This document shows positions 34,474 through 44,126 of a DNA stretch of 64,000 bases, in pieces. The translations under genes and the position numbers were made by a program. The DNA comes from Hyphomicrobiales bacterium (GTDB lineage Bacteria > Pseudomonadota > Alphaproteobacteria > Rhizobiales > Rhizobiaceae). Below the pieces are notes generated by a model, which was not told the origin of the DNA, did no database searches, and saw nothing but the letters and a program-made list of their open reading frames with translations. The DNA lies in the NCBI GenBank assembly GCA_900473045.1, contig UCKS01000041.1, forward strand, positions 199 through 64,198, read 5' to 3'. Numbering within the stretch: the stretch's first letter is position 1; each line of letters starts with the position of its first letter.

Positions 34474-35082
34474 GTGGTCAAGCTCCCGACGGTCTTCGAC
34501 GGCAAAAGCCGTCTCCCGGCAGACGGGCGCAAGGCACGCGAACCGGAGGAGATCAATGCGCTGATGGCCGCCGTCGCCGAACACCAGGACGTCGACGCCT
34601 ACCAGCTTCTCTACAAGCACTTCGTTCCGAAGGTCCGGGCCTACATGTCCAAGATCGGCAGCGACCGTGCCTTTGCCGACGAGATGGCGCAGGAGGCCAT
34701 GCTCACGGTCTGGCGGAAGGCAAGGCTGTTTGATCCGGCGAGGGGACAGGCATCGACATGGATCTACACTATTGCCCGAAACGTCCGCATCGACGCTCTG
34801 CGCCGGGGGCCGCGGCCGATCTTCGACCCGACTGATCCGGCTTTCGTTCCTGAAGACGAACCTGCCGCCGACGTGGCGTTCGAACGCCAGCAGGATGCCG
34901 ACAGGCTCAGGGTTGCAATGGCTTCATTGAAGCCCGACGAAATCAAAACGCTCCGATTGTCATTCTTCGAGGACATGGCGCACCCCGCCATTGCCGCGGC
35001 GCTGGGCATCCCGATCGGAACCGTGAAATCAAGGATCAGAAACGCATGTCTGAAGCTGCGCGCAATACTCAAGGACGCGTAA
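34474..35082 (+). CDS. rpoE: ECF sigma factor, RpoE/ECF11 (ChrR-partnered) type
   Basis: About 202 residues from a GTG at 34474, preceded by GGAGG (34461-34465); ATG codons at 34411 and 34417 in the same frame precede or coincide with the predicted transcript start. Region 2: LLYKHFVPKVRAYMSKIG, DEMAQEAMLTVWRKARLFDP and STWIYTIARNVRIDALRR. Region 4: LKPDEIKTLRLSFFEDMAHP and IGTVKSRIRNACLKLRAIL. Its partner is the ChrR-like protein that overlaps its 3' end. It probably reads the three TGATC promoters in this segment and responds to singlet oxygen. Confidence 0.9.
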   Translation: MVKLPTVFDGKSRLPADGRKAREPEEINALMAAVAEHQDVDAYQLLYKHFVPKVRAYMSKIGSDRAFADEMAQEAMLTVWRKARLFDPARGQASTWIYTIARNVRIDALRRGPRPIFDPTDPAFVPEDEPAADVAFERQQDADRLRVAMASLKPDEIKTLRLSFFEDMAHPAIAAALGIPIGTVKSRIRNACLKLRAILKDA

Positions 35083-35723
35083 CCGTCCTTCATCATCTCA
35101 GTGATGAACTGCTGATGTCCTACGCAGCAGGAACGCTGTCTGAAGGATGGAGCATCGGCGTCGCCACGCATCTGTCATTCTGCCCCGGATGTCGCCAGCG
35201 CCTTTCCGAGTTTGAAAGCATCGGCGGCCACTTCCTGGATTGCGAAGAGGTAGAAGGCGATGAGACTGCCGGGTGGGAGGAAATCCAGAAGCGTCTGGAC
35301 GTCCCAATTTCGAATGTCACTGCTATCGCAGTCCGGAGCGATCCTCTATTGCCTCAGCCGCTTCTCGCTTACGTCGACGCGGCGGGCGGTCTACGGTGGC
35401 GCTCGCTGGGTGGCGGGGCAAGTCAGATGAAAGTGCCGACATCGGATTCCAGCACAGTCGTCAGACTGTTGAAGATCCCCGCCGGAAAACCTGTTCCTGA
35501 ACATGGCCACAGCGGCCGTGAGCTGACGCTGGTGCTCGCCGGAAGCTTTGGTGACTCCGTTTCCATCTTCAACCGCGGTGACGTCGAATTGGCCGACGAT
35601 GACCTCACCCACCAGCCTAAGGCCACGCCGGGAGAGGACTGCATCTGCCTGGCGATAACGGAAGCTCCGCTACGTTTCACCAGCCGGATCGTGCGGTTCA
35701 TACAGCCGTTTCTCGGTATTTAG
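35046..35723 (+). CDS. chrR: ChrR-family zinc anti-sigma factor
   Basis: 225 residues. The N-terminal anti-sigma domain has HHLSDELLMSYAAGTLSEG and the zinc motif H-x3-C-x2-C in ATHLSFCPGCRQ. The C-terminal cupin domain has VPEHGHSGRELTLVLAGSF and GEDCICLAI. In Rhodobacter ChrR the N-terminal domain holds the sigma factor and the cupin is needed for the singlet-oxygen response. It overlaps rpoE by 37 bases, so both are made together. Confidence 0.93.
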   Translation: MSEAARNTQGRVTVLHHLSDELLMSYAAGTLSEGWSIGVATHLSFCPGCRQRLSEFESIGGHFLDCEEVEGDETAGWEEIQKRLDVPISNVTAIAVRSDPLLPQPLLAYVDAAGGLRWRSLGGGASQMKVPTSDSSTVVRLLKIPAGKPVPEHGHSGRELTLVLAGSFGDSVSIFNRGDVELADDDLTHQPKATPGEDCICLAITEAPLRFTSRIVRFIQPFLGI

Positions 35724-35889
35724 TCTTGAGCTCGGTTGCCTCTTGTCCAAAGCGGGCATGATCAGCATCGAAATATCCAAGACGACGGGCATGACTCACT
35801 TCACCGAACCGGTTGACAGTTTTGAAACCGGTGCCTTTGGCTTTCTCGGAAAAACTTGGCCGTACAAGTTCGCTTATCAGGAATTTTGA

Positions 35890-36261
35890 TTGGAGCGCCA
35901 CAAAGCTCGGTGCGATAGCAGCGTGGCCCGGCTAATTGAAATCGGCGCGGTGCCGATGATCCTCCAGTCGCCTGTGCAGATGACAATTCTGTGTGGTTCA
36001 GACGGGGGGCTGATTTATAATGACGGCTATGCTGTGATCGCCGGCGCAAAGCATCCCAAAATGACCTGGCGCGAAAGTGGCGGGCCGAAACTTGTACTGC
36101 CCGGCGACGCAGGATTTGACCGGGTGATCATGCGGGCAATGCCGTTGGAACTGGGTGGTAAGGCAACCGCCACATACGATGAGCCGGGTGTGATGTTCGA
36201 CCATACGCTGCCACTGGAGAACATCGAAGAGGGTCATAGCGCAGGAATTTGCACAAGATAG
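35890..36261 (+). pseudogene. internally deleted HWE histidine kinase remnant
   Basis: A 123-codon frame joins two distant parts of an HWE kinase. The first part (PMILQSPVQMTILCGSDGGL, then IYNDGYAVIAGAKHP) matches the N-terminal PAS region of the intact kinase at 44908-46368 (VMFCGDDFTAIYNDAYAPSI). The second (MTWRESGGPKLVLPGDAGFD, then VIMRAMPLELGG) matches the end of its ATPase domain (LSWKETGGPQVTPPTRRGFG). The whole His/ATP core is missing, so it cannot be a working kinase. Confidence 0.7.
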
Positions 36262-36265
36262 AACA

Positions 36266-36288
36266 GGCCCGCCATCAGTAAGCGGGCC
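36266..36288. terminator. hairpin between kinase remnant and trpB
   Basis: GGCCCGC (36266-36272) and GCGGGCC (36282-36288) pair around a 9-base loop, just past the trpB stop on the minus strand. No T-run follows on either strand. Confidence 0.45.
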
Positions 36289-36301
36289 CTAGAATAACGT
36301 C

Positions 36302-37510
36302 TTACTTATCGAGCTTCAACAGGTTGGATACCGTAAAGATGTCCTTGTCGCCGCGGCCGCAGAGATTGACGATAATGATGTGATTTGACGTCATCTGGGG
36401 TGCGGTCTTCATGACCTCGGCTATGGCGTGCGAAGGCTCCAGCGCGGGGATGATGCCTTCCTCGGTCGACAGGAATTGGAACGCTTCGAGCGCCTCGACA
36501 TCCGTCGCCGATGAGTAGGTCACTCGGCCAGAATCCTTCAGCCACGCATGCTCCGGCCCAACACCGGGATAGTCGAGACCAGCCGAGATCGAATGGCCTT
36601 CATTGATCTGTCCGTCGCCGTCCTGAAGCAGGTAAGTCCGGTTGCCGTGTAGCACACCTGACCGCCCTTTCGTCAAAGACGCGCAGTGTTCCAACGTATC
36701 GAGACCTTTTCCAGCAGGCTCGACCCCGACCATCTTTACACTGGCATCGGAAAGAAACGGGTGGAAGAGGCCAATGGCGTTGGAACCGCCGCCAACGGCT
36801 GCGACCAGAAGATCGGGAAGGCGACCTTCCTGTTCCAGGATCTGCTCTCGTGCCTCAATGCCGATCACCGACTGAAGCGTTCTCACCATTTCGGGATAGG
36901 GATGCGGCCCGGCGACGGTTCCAATCAGATAGTATGTGTCGTCGACGTTCGAAACCCAGTCCCGGAGCGCCTCATTCATGGCATCCTTCAGGGTGCCATT
37001 GCCCGACGTCACAGGCCGCACTTCGGCGCCGAGAAGTTTCATCCTGAAGACGTTCGGAGCCTGACGCTCGATGTCCTTCGCGCCCATGTAGATGATGCAC
37101 TGCAGGCCAAACCGCGCTGCCACTGTTGCGGTGGCGACGCCATGCTGTCCGGCACCTGTTTCGGCGATGATACGACGCTTTCCCATCCTGCGGGCGATCA
37201 GGATCTGACCCATGCAGTTGTTGATCTTGTGCGACCCCGTATGGTTGAGCTCGTCGCGCTTCATGTAGACGCGCGCGCCTCCCAGCCGGACCGTCAGGCG
37301 TTCCGCGAAATAAAGAGGGCTGGGCCGTCCTACGTATGTCCGCGAATACTGATCCAGTTCGTCCCAGAATGATGGGTCGGTCTTGGCGCTCTGCCATTCC
37401 TCGTTGACGGCGAGCAGTAACGGCATCAACGTCTCGGCAACGAAGCGACCTCCGAACGGGCCGAAGAAACCGTTAGCGTCTGGTATGGGATGTGATGACA
37501 TGTTGTGCAT
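36302..37510 (-). CDS. trpB: tryptophan synthase beta chain (stand-alone)
   Basis: 402 residues from the ATG at 37510 (GGAG ribosome-binding site; the frame is open to 37660). Family motifs: [27 protein letters not shown], the PLP-lysine segment [31 protein letters not shown], the GGGSNA phosphate loop, and [18 protein letters not shown] near the C-terminus. It makes tryptophan from indole and serine. No trpA or other trp gene is near, so it could serve indole salvage or a secondary pathway. The chromosomal copy, if any, is outside the window. Confidence 0.93.
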   Translation of the reverse strand: MHNMSSHPIPDANGFFGPFGGRFVAETLMPLLLAVNEEWQSAKTDPSFWDELDQYSRTYVGRPSPLYFAERLTVRLGGARVYMKRDELNHTGSHKINNCMGQILIARRMGKRRIIAETGAGQHGVATATVAARFGLQCIIYMGAKDIERQAPNVFRMKLLGAEVRPVTSGNGTLKDAMNEALRDWVSNVDDTYYLIGTVAGPHPYPEMVRTLQSVIGIEAREQILEQEGRLPDLLVAAVGGGSNAIGLFHPFLSDASVKMVGVEPAGKGLDTLEHCASLTKGRSGVLHGNRTYLLQDGDGQINEGHSISAGLDYPGVGPEHAWLKDSGRVTYSSATDVEALEAFQFLSTEEGIIPALEPSHAIAEVMKTAPQMTSNHIIIVNLCGRGDKDIFTVSNLLKLDK

Positions 37511-37872
37511 TTTTGCTTGCTCCGATACCAGGCGAATACGGAGGTAAGAAGCGTTCAGATGAGGTAGGTGGGCTTTAAATTTCAGATCGCCTGATAGAGG
37601 CTTTGCTGACTGTTTTACCCAAATTATTTTTGTAAGTCTGCAAAAGAGTGTTCTGTCCATTGGCTTTCGCTCACTATGGAAGTTGACTAAAACTTGGACA
37701 TTGTTGTCGGCAGGTGACGCTACCCGCCCTCGCTGCTACGACCGCTCGGGGATTCTACATATTTGCGTCTGCCGGATCAGGGCTGAAGCGGTAAAATTTG
37801 CGTACGTTTAGGCAACAGAAGTTTAATTCCTCGTTTTGTAATATTGCGAAAAACATCATGGAGCGCTTGTTC
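37511..37872. other. intergenic region between trpB and EAL gene
   Basis: This divergent spacer of 362 bases holds the promoters of trpB and the EAL-protein gene. No leader peptide rich in Trp codons, no clear terminator pair and no conserved RNA motif was seen. Confidence 0.4.
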
Positions 37873-38640
37873 ATGTCGACACATTGCGAGGGTTGCCGCG
37901 ACGGCGGCGCGTTTCAACTTCCGTTTTCGATGGCGTTCCAACCCATTGTCGATATCCGCACAGGGGCAATTTTTGCTCACGAAGCGCTGGTGCGGGGACC
38001 AAACGGAGAGGGAGCAGGATCTGTTCTCGGGCAAATCAAGGATGACAATCGGTATGCTTTCGACCAGCAATGTCGGGTCAAAGCCATCGAGCTTGCATCC
38101 CGGCTGTATGACCCGGGTGAGAATGTAAAGCTGTCGATCAATTTCATGCCGAATGCTGTTTACGAGCCACGCGCTTGTATTCGCGTGACACTCGCTGCGG
38201 CGATGAAGACCGGGTTTCCGCTGGATCGAATTATTTTCGAGTTCACCGAAAATGAGCAGGTCGATACCAAGCATGTCCTCAATATCCTTCGCACCTATCG
38301 GGATATGGGCTTCAAAACGGCCATTGACGATTTCGGGGCGGGGCATGCAGGGCTGGCTTTGCTCGCCCACTTCCAGCCTGACATCGTCAAGTTGGACATG
38401 GACATGATCCGCGGGATTGACGTCGATCCGGTGAGGCGAACGATCGTCAAGCACACACTTCGAATGCTTGAGGAGCTTGCGGTCGTACCACTGTGCGAGG
38501 GCGTTGAGACCGCTGAAGAACTGAAAGTCCTTCGGGACCTCGGTGTAGCGCTTATCCAAGGTTACGTCCTGGCGAAGCCGAGTTTTGAAGCTTTGGCTGT
38601 GCCCGTTTCTGCGGCAAGCCTCCTCACTAATGCTGCGTAG
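37873..38640 (+). CDS. EAL-domain protein (c-di-GMP phosphodiesterase)
   Basis: 255 residues from the ATG at 37873 with GGAGC upstream; an ATG five codons earlier is possible. The protein is almost only an EAL domain: FQPIVDIRTGAIFAHEALVRG, a metal-binding NFMPNAVYEP, FEFTENEQVD, TAIDDFGAGHAGLALLAHFQ and LCEGVETAEELKVLRDLG. A short Cys-rich start (MSTHCEGC) could sense redox or metal; that is inference. It is divergent from trpB. Confidence 0.88.
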   Translation: MSTHCEGCRDGGAFQLPFSMAFQPIVDIRTGAIFAHEALVRGPNGEGAGSVLGQIKDDNRYAFDQQCRVKAIELASRLYDPGENVKLSINFMPNAVYEPRACIRVTLAAAMKTGFPLDRIIFEFTENEQVDTKHVLNILRTYRDMGFKTAIDDFGAGHAGLALLAHFQPDIVKLDMDMIRGIDVDPVRRTIVKHTLRMLEELAVVPLCEGVETAEELKVLRDLGVALIQGYVLAKPSFEALAVPVSAASLLTNAA

Positions 38641-38994
38641 TCAATCCTTTCGCCCAGTCCAGGCTCAGCGACGGCATTGTGCCCTCTTCTCGGCTGGTCA
38701 CGCCACCCACGGGAGTTCTTAAAACCCATCCGTGCGCTTCTCCGGTTTAGCCACGTGCGGAAAACGCCAGTGCGTTACTCGATCCTGGTACAAGAGCCGG
38801 TTCACTGAACTCGGCGATTGCCGGTCGCTTTAATGCTAAAGAGGCCGTTCAACCGTCCGCTAGAACCGCTTGAAACCTTTGTCTTGCTAACCGCGCACGG
38901 CTATCGCCCAAAACTCCTTGAGTTCTTCGCCGGCGACGTAATCGAATTCCGGCAGCGGCACTCGGTCATGGATCAGTCTGTTTACGGCAGTTCG
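38641..38994. other. intergenic stretch, nothing recognised
   Basis: 354 bases between convergent genes. Short frames only; no hairpin terminator of note, no promoter needed. Confidence 0.4.
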
Positions 38995-40494
38995 TCATGG
39001 CTTGAGTGACGCACCGAGGCGTAACATTTCTGCGACGAGCATGTCCAGATCCTCACGCTGGGTTCGGTGATTGGTGATTGCGACCCGTAGGCAATGTTCT
39101 CCATGGACAGTGGTGTCCGAAAGGGCAGCGATACCCTTTTCCTGAAGCTGCAGCATGATTTCTATGTTGAGAGCTTTACGCGCACCATCCTCCAAGCCTG
39201 GGCTGCGATAACGGAAGCAAACTATATTGATGCTTGTCGGGGCGACCAGTTCAAGAAATGGTTGCTGGTCGATCAACGTGGTGAGGTAGCGCGCCTGTGC
39301 GATGTTCTGGTCGATGAGACGGCCGAACTTCTCGACACCATGTTCCTGGAGTGACATCCAGACCTTCAACGCCCTAAAGCCGCGCGTCGTCTGCAAGCCA
39401 TATTCGTGAAGCCAGGCGGCCGATGCAAGGCCGCGAGGCGTTGACTCAAGATACTCCTGCGTCACTGTAAAGGCACCGCGATGGGCCGAGGCGTCGCGGA
39501 TCAGGATGCAGCCGACTTCGAACGGTGCGTGCAGCCATTTATGCGGATCAAGCGCCACCGATTGGGCGCGCTCGATGCCACGAACACGATAAGCATTCGC
39601 GGGGGCTATCGCCAGCAACGCGCCGATGCAGCCATCGACATGGAACCATAGAGATTCTTCCGCCGCCAGATTCGCAAGGGCCTCCAGATCATCGATGGCG
39701 CCTGTGTTGACTGTGCCGGCGGTCGCTATTACGCACGCAGGCTCGAAGCCGGCGTTACGATCCTGCGCAATCGCGGCGCGAAGCGCGCCGACATCGATCC
39801 GCAACTCGGCATCTGTCGTAATTCGCCTCAGCGCCTTGTTTCCCAGCCCGAGCGCCTCCACCGCTTTGCGGTGACAGCTGTGCACCTGATCCGAGGCGTA
39901 GAAGCGAAGGGGTTTCTTAATCGCGCCAACACCGTCTTCGCGCACATCTACTCCCGCATTGACGTTGCGCGCGATGACGTGTGCGATCAAGTTTGCCATC
40001 GAGCCGCCACTGACAAGCGTCCCGCTGGCTGAAGAGGGGAACCCGATCATCTCCTTGCACCAGTTCACAACCTGGTTATCCATCAAAGCGGCGGCATGAT
40101 TGCCTCCGCCGAGATTAGACCCCAGGACGGCCGCCAGAAAGTCTGCCAACGCCCCGGTAAAATTGCTCGACCCCATGAACCAGGACCAAAAGCGTGGATG
40201 GATGTTGCCCATTGGATAGGGCATCAGATTCTCCGTTACCTGCCGATACACGTCAACGAGCGGCGTCGGGGAGCGCGGCAGAGAGCCTCCAAACGCGCCC
40301 TTCACCCCCGCAGGCATTTCCTGCCACACAGGACGCTGCCGAATGTCGCGGAGGTAGTCGATCGATTCATTTACCAATAGATGCGAGAGCGCCCGAACAT
40401 CTTCCCAGTCTTTGGGATCAAGGGTTTCCTCGACTTCTGAACTCAGGGGTGCGCGCAACCCAACCATCTCGTCTCTCCCTCGCAATGTCTTCAC
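38995..40494 (-). CDS. PLP-dependent group II amino-acid decarboxylase
   Basis: 499 residues, aromatic-amino-acid/glutamate decarboxylase fold. MGNIHPRFWSWFMGSSNFTG is the substrate-side region; VSGGSMANLIAHVIARN, ASDQVHSCHRKAVEALGLG, VIATAGTVNTGAIDDL, WFHVDGCIGALLAI and ALDPHKWLHAPFEVGC (PLP Lys) follow. The substrate cannot be told from sequence alone. The start overlaps the stop of the cysteine synthase-like gene by 4 bases, so the two act together; the decarboxylase probably works on that enzyme's product or a related amino acid. Confidence 0.88.
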   Translation of the reverse strand: MKTLRGRDEMVGLRAPLSSEVEETLDPKDWEDVRALSHLLVNESIDYLRDIRQRPVWQEMPAGVKGAFGGSLPRSPTPLVDVYRQVTENLMPYPMGNIHPRFWSWFMGSSNFTGALADFLAAVLGSNLGGGNHAAALMDNQVVNWCKEMIGFPSSASGTLVSGGSMANLIAHVIARNVNAGVDVREDGVGAIKKPLRFYASDQVHSCHRKAVEALGLGNKALRRITTDAELRIDVGALRAAIAQDRNAGFEPACVIATAGTVNTGAIDDLEALANLAAEESLWFHVDGCIGALLAIAPANAYRVRGIERAQSVALDPHKWLHAPFEVGCILIRDASAHRGAFTVTQEYLESTPRGLASAAWLHEYGLQTTRGFRALKVWMSLQEHGVEKFGRLIDQNIAQARYLTTLIDQQPFLELVAPTSINIVCFRYRSPGLEDGARKALNIEIMLQLQEKGIAALSDTTVHGEHCLRVAITNHRTQREDLDMLVAEMLRLGASLKP

Positions 40495-41576
40495 CCAGCA
40501 ACGAGTTGGAAGCCGGGTGTCGACAACGAAATCGCGAGTTCGTCCTCGTCCATGTCGGCTTCGATCCCCTCAAAGAGCGGCGTCGTCATGTATCGCTCCC
40601 CCGTGTCGGGAAGCATGCATAGGATGACAGAACCGTCTGACGCGCGTTCCGCGATCTGATGGGCAACCGCGAAGCAGGCACCGCCGGAGATCCCCGTCAG
40701 GATCCCCTCCCTATTGGCGAGGGCCTTCGCCCACTTGATTCCTTCGGCACCGGCGATGGGGGCCACCTCATCGTAGAGCCTAGAGTCGATCGCTTCCTGC
40801 AGCACATGGGGAATGAAGTCGGGAGTCCAACCCTGGATTGGATGCGGTTCAAAAGCGGGATGGCTCCCGGTCGGCGCGCCACTTGGATCCCGCTCCTGTG
40901 CATGTCCGCTGCCGATCAATTGGGCGTTGGTGGGTTCGGCAAGCACGATCCGCGTCTCAGGGCGCTCTCGGCGCAGCACGCGGCCGACGCCTGCCACCGT
41001 TCCGCCGGTGCCATAGCCGGTGACAAAACAGTCGAGCCGCGATCCGCCAAAATCATTGATGATCTCACGCGCGGTCGTCGCCTCGTGGATGGCGGCATTG
41101 GCCTTAGTCTCGAACTGGCGCGCCAGGAACCAGCCGTTCAAAACCGCCAGCTCAACCGCTTTCCTGTACATACCAAGGCCCTTTTGGGCACGCGGCGTGA
41201 GGATCACCTTGGCGCCGAGCATGCGCATCAGCTTGCGGCGCTCGATGGAGAAGCTGTCAGCCATAGTGACGACCAGTGGATAACCCTTCGCCGCGCAAAC
41301 CATCGCCAGACCGATGCCGGTATTGCCCGATGTTGCCTCGACTACCGTCTGCCCCGGCCTCAGTGTTCCGTCACGTTCTGCCTCTTCAATGATGTTGAGG
41401 GCCAGCCGGTCCTTGACCGAACCTGCTGGGTTGAAAGCTTCGGCCTTGACGTAGATATTGACACCGGCCGGAGCGAGATTGTTGATCCTTATTGCAGGGG
41501 TGTCGCCTACGGTCTCGAGGACGCTGGCAAAAAGCCTGCCACGCCCCTGTGTTGTGCGCATCGTCATCGCGTCCAT
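40491..41576 (-). CDS. cysteine synthase-like PLP enzyme
   Basis: 361 residues from the ATG at 41576 (GGAG upstream). Family features: TPAIRINNLAPAGVNIYVKA, the PLP-lysine in EAFNPAGSVKDRLALNII, VEATSGNTGIGLAMV, the phosphate loop VTGYGTGGTVAGVGRVL and GITGISGGACF-like LTGISGGACFAVA. It forms beta-substituted alanines from O-acetylserine or similar. It has a longer C-terminal tail than the shortest CysK forms. Overlap with a decarboxylase gene suggests the two make a specialised amine rather than cysteine. Confidence 0.85.
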   Translation of the reverse strand: MDAMTMRTTQGRGRLFASVLETVGDTPAIRINNLAPAGVNIYVKAEAFNPAGSVKDRLALNIIEEAERDGTLRPGQTVVEATSGNTGIGLAMVCAAKGYPLVVTMADSFSIERRKLMRMLGAKVILTPRAQKGLGMYRKAVELAVLNGWFLARQFETKANAAIHEATTAREIINDFGGSRLDCFVTGYGTGGTVAGVGRVLRRERPETRIVLAEPTNAQLIGSGHAQERDPSGAPTGSHPAFEPHPIQGWTPDFIPHVLQEAIDSRLYDEVAPIAGAEGIKWAKALANREGILTGISGGACFAVAHQIAERASDGSVILCMLPDTGERYMTTPLFEGIEADMDEDELAISLSTPGFQLVAG

Positions 41577-42109
41577 CGTGTTTCTCCGTTTTGGTTGGCG
41601 GATCACCGTGCTCGGTGGTCGGTTAGTGCCGGTGTTCTGTCGGAGCGAACAGGATCAATTCAACGCGCGTCGGTGCGTCATGACCGGGCGGGGTTTCAAA
41701 GAAGTCGCAGATGGTCATGTGCGTCCCGATGCCGACGTTGATGATGAGGACGCGAGGTCGCCTGAGATGCAACAGGCCTCGTGTCGCATCGCACTGGAGT
41801 CGGGCAAGCCGAACAATGGTTCGCGTCATCCCCACGTTCATCTGGGCTCGACGAGCGCGGGCACCCCTCACTGCCGTTAGCCACTTTGATTATTGAGATG
41901 CCCATTTCCTCTATCTCGAAGTGTTGGTCAGGGGTTTCGGAGCGTCTTGCCTCCATCGCGTTGTCTTGTATCATCCGCTCGGTTGCTGCTTTGGCCCTGC
42001 GGTGGTTGAGCAGCTGCACCCGCTCACCATGTGGAACTCTGTTCGAGCAAGCTTGACGGAGTTATGAAGAATTCCTGTAGAAGCCAGCTATTGTGCTGTA
42101 TGCTCTCAT
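41577..42109. other. intergenic region, no firm gene
   Basis: 533 bases upstream of the cysteine synthase-like and winged-helix genes. Overlapping minus-strand frames (41623-41871 and 41696-42019) could be one frameshifted small gene, ending in a protein-like RVLIINVGIGTHMTICDFFE segment, but no family is recognised and no ribosome-binding site is clear. Confidence 0.35.
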
Positions 42110-43660
42110 ATGGCCTGGTTATTCGGCGACTTCCGCCTCGACGCGGATCGATTTCAGCTAAGCTGTCGCGATGAGCCGGTACGGCTCGAGCCGCAGGTGC
42201 TTTCGCTGCTCATCCATCTCGTGCGAAACCGTGATCACATGATCACGAAGGACGAGATTGTCGCCGCGGTTTGGCAAGGTGAGGCGGTCTCGGACGCCAG
42301 CATTTCCAGTCGCATCCGCTCGGCCCGGCAAGCGGTAGGCGACGATGGCGTAAAGCAGGCGGTGATCCGTACGGTACATGGCCGAGGTTTCCGCTTCATG
42401 CTTGACGTGATGACTTTGCCTCCCGAAAATGCCGCTTTGGCCGGATTCGCGTATCCCCCGCTGGGCCACGCGAGTGGACGTCCCTCGATCGCCGTACTGC
42501 CTTTTCAACAGCTTGGCATAGTGCCGGAGCTCGCCATACTTGGTGATGCGATCCCGCACGAAATCATCGAGGCACTGTCGCGGATGCGATGGCTTGCCGT
42601 GATCGCGCGCGGGTCCGCCTTCCGCTTCCGTCAAGTCGCCACCAACCTAAATCTAGTGTCGAGGGCACTTGCCGCGCGCTACATACTATCGGGAGCTGTC
42701 GAGAGCCTCGGCCGCACCGTTGCGGTGACACTCGAACTGGTTGATTCCAATTCGTGCGAGATTATTTGGGCAGACAGGCTGGTAGCTCGTGTCGATGAGG
42801 TTGGAGAACTGAGGGCACGGATCGTGGCGCACCTGGTGTCGGCGCTTGAGACCCATATACCCGACAACGAAGCGCGTGTTGCGCGATTGAGTGATCCGGC
42901 CGGACTTGATGCCTGGGCCAACTATCACCTCGGGCTCGGTCACCTCTATCGATTTACGGCAGCCGACACCGCATTGGCGAAGCTCTTCTTTGATCGGGCT
43001 GTCACGGCGGATCCTCAGTTCGCGCGCGCCCACGCAGGATTATCTTTCACCAGCTTTCTCGAAGCATTCCTGCGCCTGACGCCCGATCGTGCATTGGCCG
43101 CGCGTTGTGCGCGCCGACATGCCGAGCGCAGTCTCGAGCTTGATGCGCTCGACCCTTTCGCGAATTTCACGATGGGACGCACATACTGGCTGTCAGACGA
43201 GCCCGATATCGCCGCCGACTGGCTGGCGCGTGCGACGGCATTAAACCCAAATTATGCGCAAGGCTTCTACGCCTCCGCGTTCACGGCAATGCTTACGGGA
43301 GATGCGCCTGGCGTGTATGCCGCGTTGCATACCTCGCTGCATCTCAGTCCGCTCGACCCGCTTCTCTACGGCGTTCACGGCGTTCGCGCGCAAATGCTTA
43401 TCCAGCAGGAGGACAACGAGGCCGCGGCTGACTGGGCTGATCGCGCGGCGACGACACCCGGAGCACATTATCTGATCGGCATGATTGCCGTCGCCGCGAA
43501 CGGCCTAGCTGAGCGTCCTGAGCAGGCGGCCCGGTGGCGACAGAATGTCCGACGGCTCAAGCCGGACGCCACTTCGGCGCATTATTTCGCTGCATTCTCG
43601 ACGCGCGACACGGCGTCTCGTGAGCGCATCGCGACGCAGTTGCGTCGCCAGGGCTTCTAA
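42110..43660 (+). CDS. winged-helix (CadC/HilA-like) regulator with TPR domain
   Basis: 516 residues. The N-terminal OmpR-type winged helix has FGDFRLDADRFQLSCRDEPV, LEPQVLSLLIHLVRNRDHMI and TVHGRGFRFMLDV. A middle domain (PSIAVLPFQQLGIVPELAIL, AARYILSGAVESLGRTVAVT) is like that of adenylate cyclase/CadC-type regulators that bind a TolB-N-like fold. The C-terminal half has TPR-like helices. No membrane segment is seen. The target is unknown; no neighbour offers a clear hint. Confidence 0.8.
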   Translation: MAWLFGDFRLDADRFQLSCRDEPVRLEPQVLSLLIHLVRNRDHMITKDEIVAAVWQGEAVSDASISSRIRSARQAVGDDGVKQAVIRTVHGRGFRFMLDVMTLPPENAALAGFAYPPLGHASGRPSIAVLPFQQLGIVPELAILGDAIPHEIIEALSRMRWLAVIARGSAFRFRQVATNLNLVSRALAARYILSGAVESLGRTVAVTLELVDSNSCEIIWADRLVARVDEVGELRARIVAHLVSALETHIPDNEARVARLSDPAGLDAWANYHLGLGHLYRFTAADTALAKLFFDRAVTADPQFARAHAGLSFTSFLEAFLRLTPDRALAARCARRHAERSLELDALDPFANFTMGRTYWLSDEPDIAADWLARATALNPNYAQGFYASAFTAMLTGDAPGVYAALHTSLHLSPLDPLLYGVHGVRAQMLIQQEDNEAAADWADRAATTPGAHYLIGMIAVAANGLAERPEQAARWRQNVRRLKPDATSAHYFAAFSTRDTASRERIATQLRRQGF

Positions 43661-44126
43661 TCCAGTACTTTCATTTCCATTCGAACGGCGCGGGGACGAC
43701 TATTTCACAGCTCGTTTCGTAGCAGCTTTAGCGGAACTGGTTCCAAAAACCGCCCGCCTGTAACCTGCCCCAGATCAGTCATTCGAGCCAGGCGAAGATC
43801 GTGCATCGATCAGTAAATTGTTGCAGAGGGATTTTGCCGTAACAAGATTGTTGGTTCTGATCACTTAAAGATCCTGGACCTATCTTCGTGTGGCCGTCCC
43901 CATTGAGCCGCCGTGCGGGCTTGTTAACGGCGACTGGCTGAAGTCGTTCCTTCGAGATCCAATCCCACGTGAATTGAACCGACGGCCGTCGGTTGCGGTC
44001 GTCGATAGTGTCAGTTCCAGCCTATCACGTTGACGTTTTGAGATAATCAATTGGTAAGGGAACAATTTCGGGACTGGCGCATTATTCCCTTCACTCGCGA
44101 AAAAATCGCGCGCACGAGGGGCGACA
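43661..44126. other. intergenic region, nothing firm
   Basis: 466 bases with no gene. GGGAACAATT near 44057 resembles half of a general-stress (EcfG) promoter, but no matching -10 was found at the proper spacing. Confidence 0.35.

Noticed and set aside
34122-34556. 144-codon minus-strand ORF over the start of the sigma gene
   Set aside because: It overlaps rpoE and its promoter and gives no recognisable protein; the receiver-domain fragment is in another frame.
35698-35901. Minus-strand ORF at the chrR 3' end
   Set aside because: Part of it looks protein-like, but it overlaps chrR, has no ribosome-binding site and matches no family I can recall.
44040-44100. EcfG-type general stress promoter upstream of the response regulators
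   Set aside because: GGGAAC is present, but no CGTT-like -10 lies 16-17 bases downstream.
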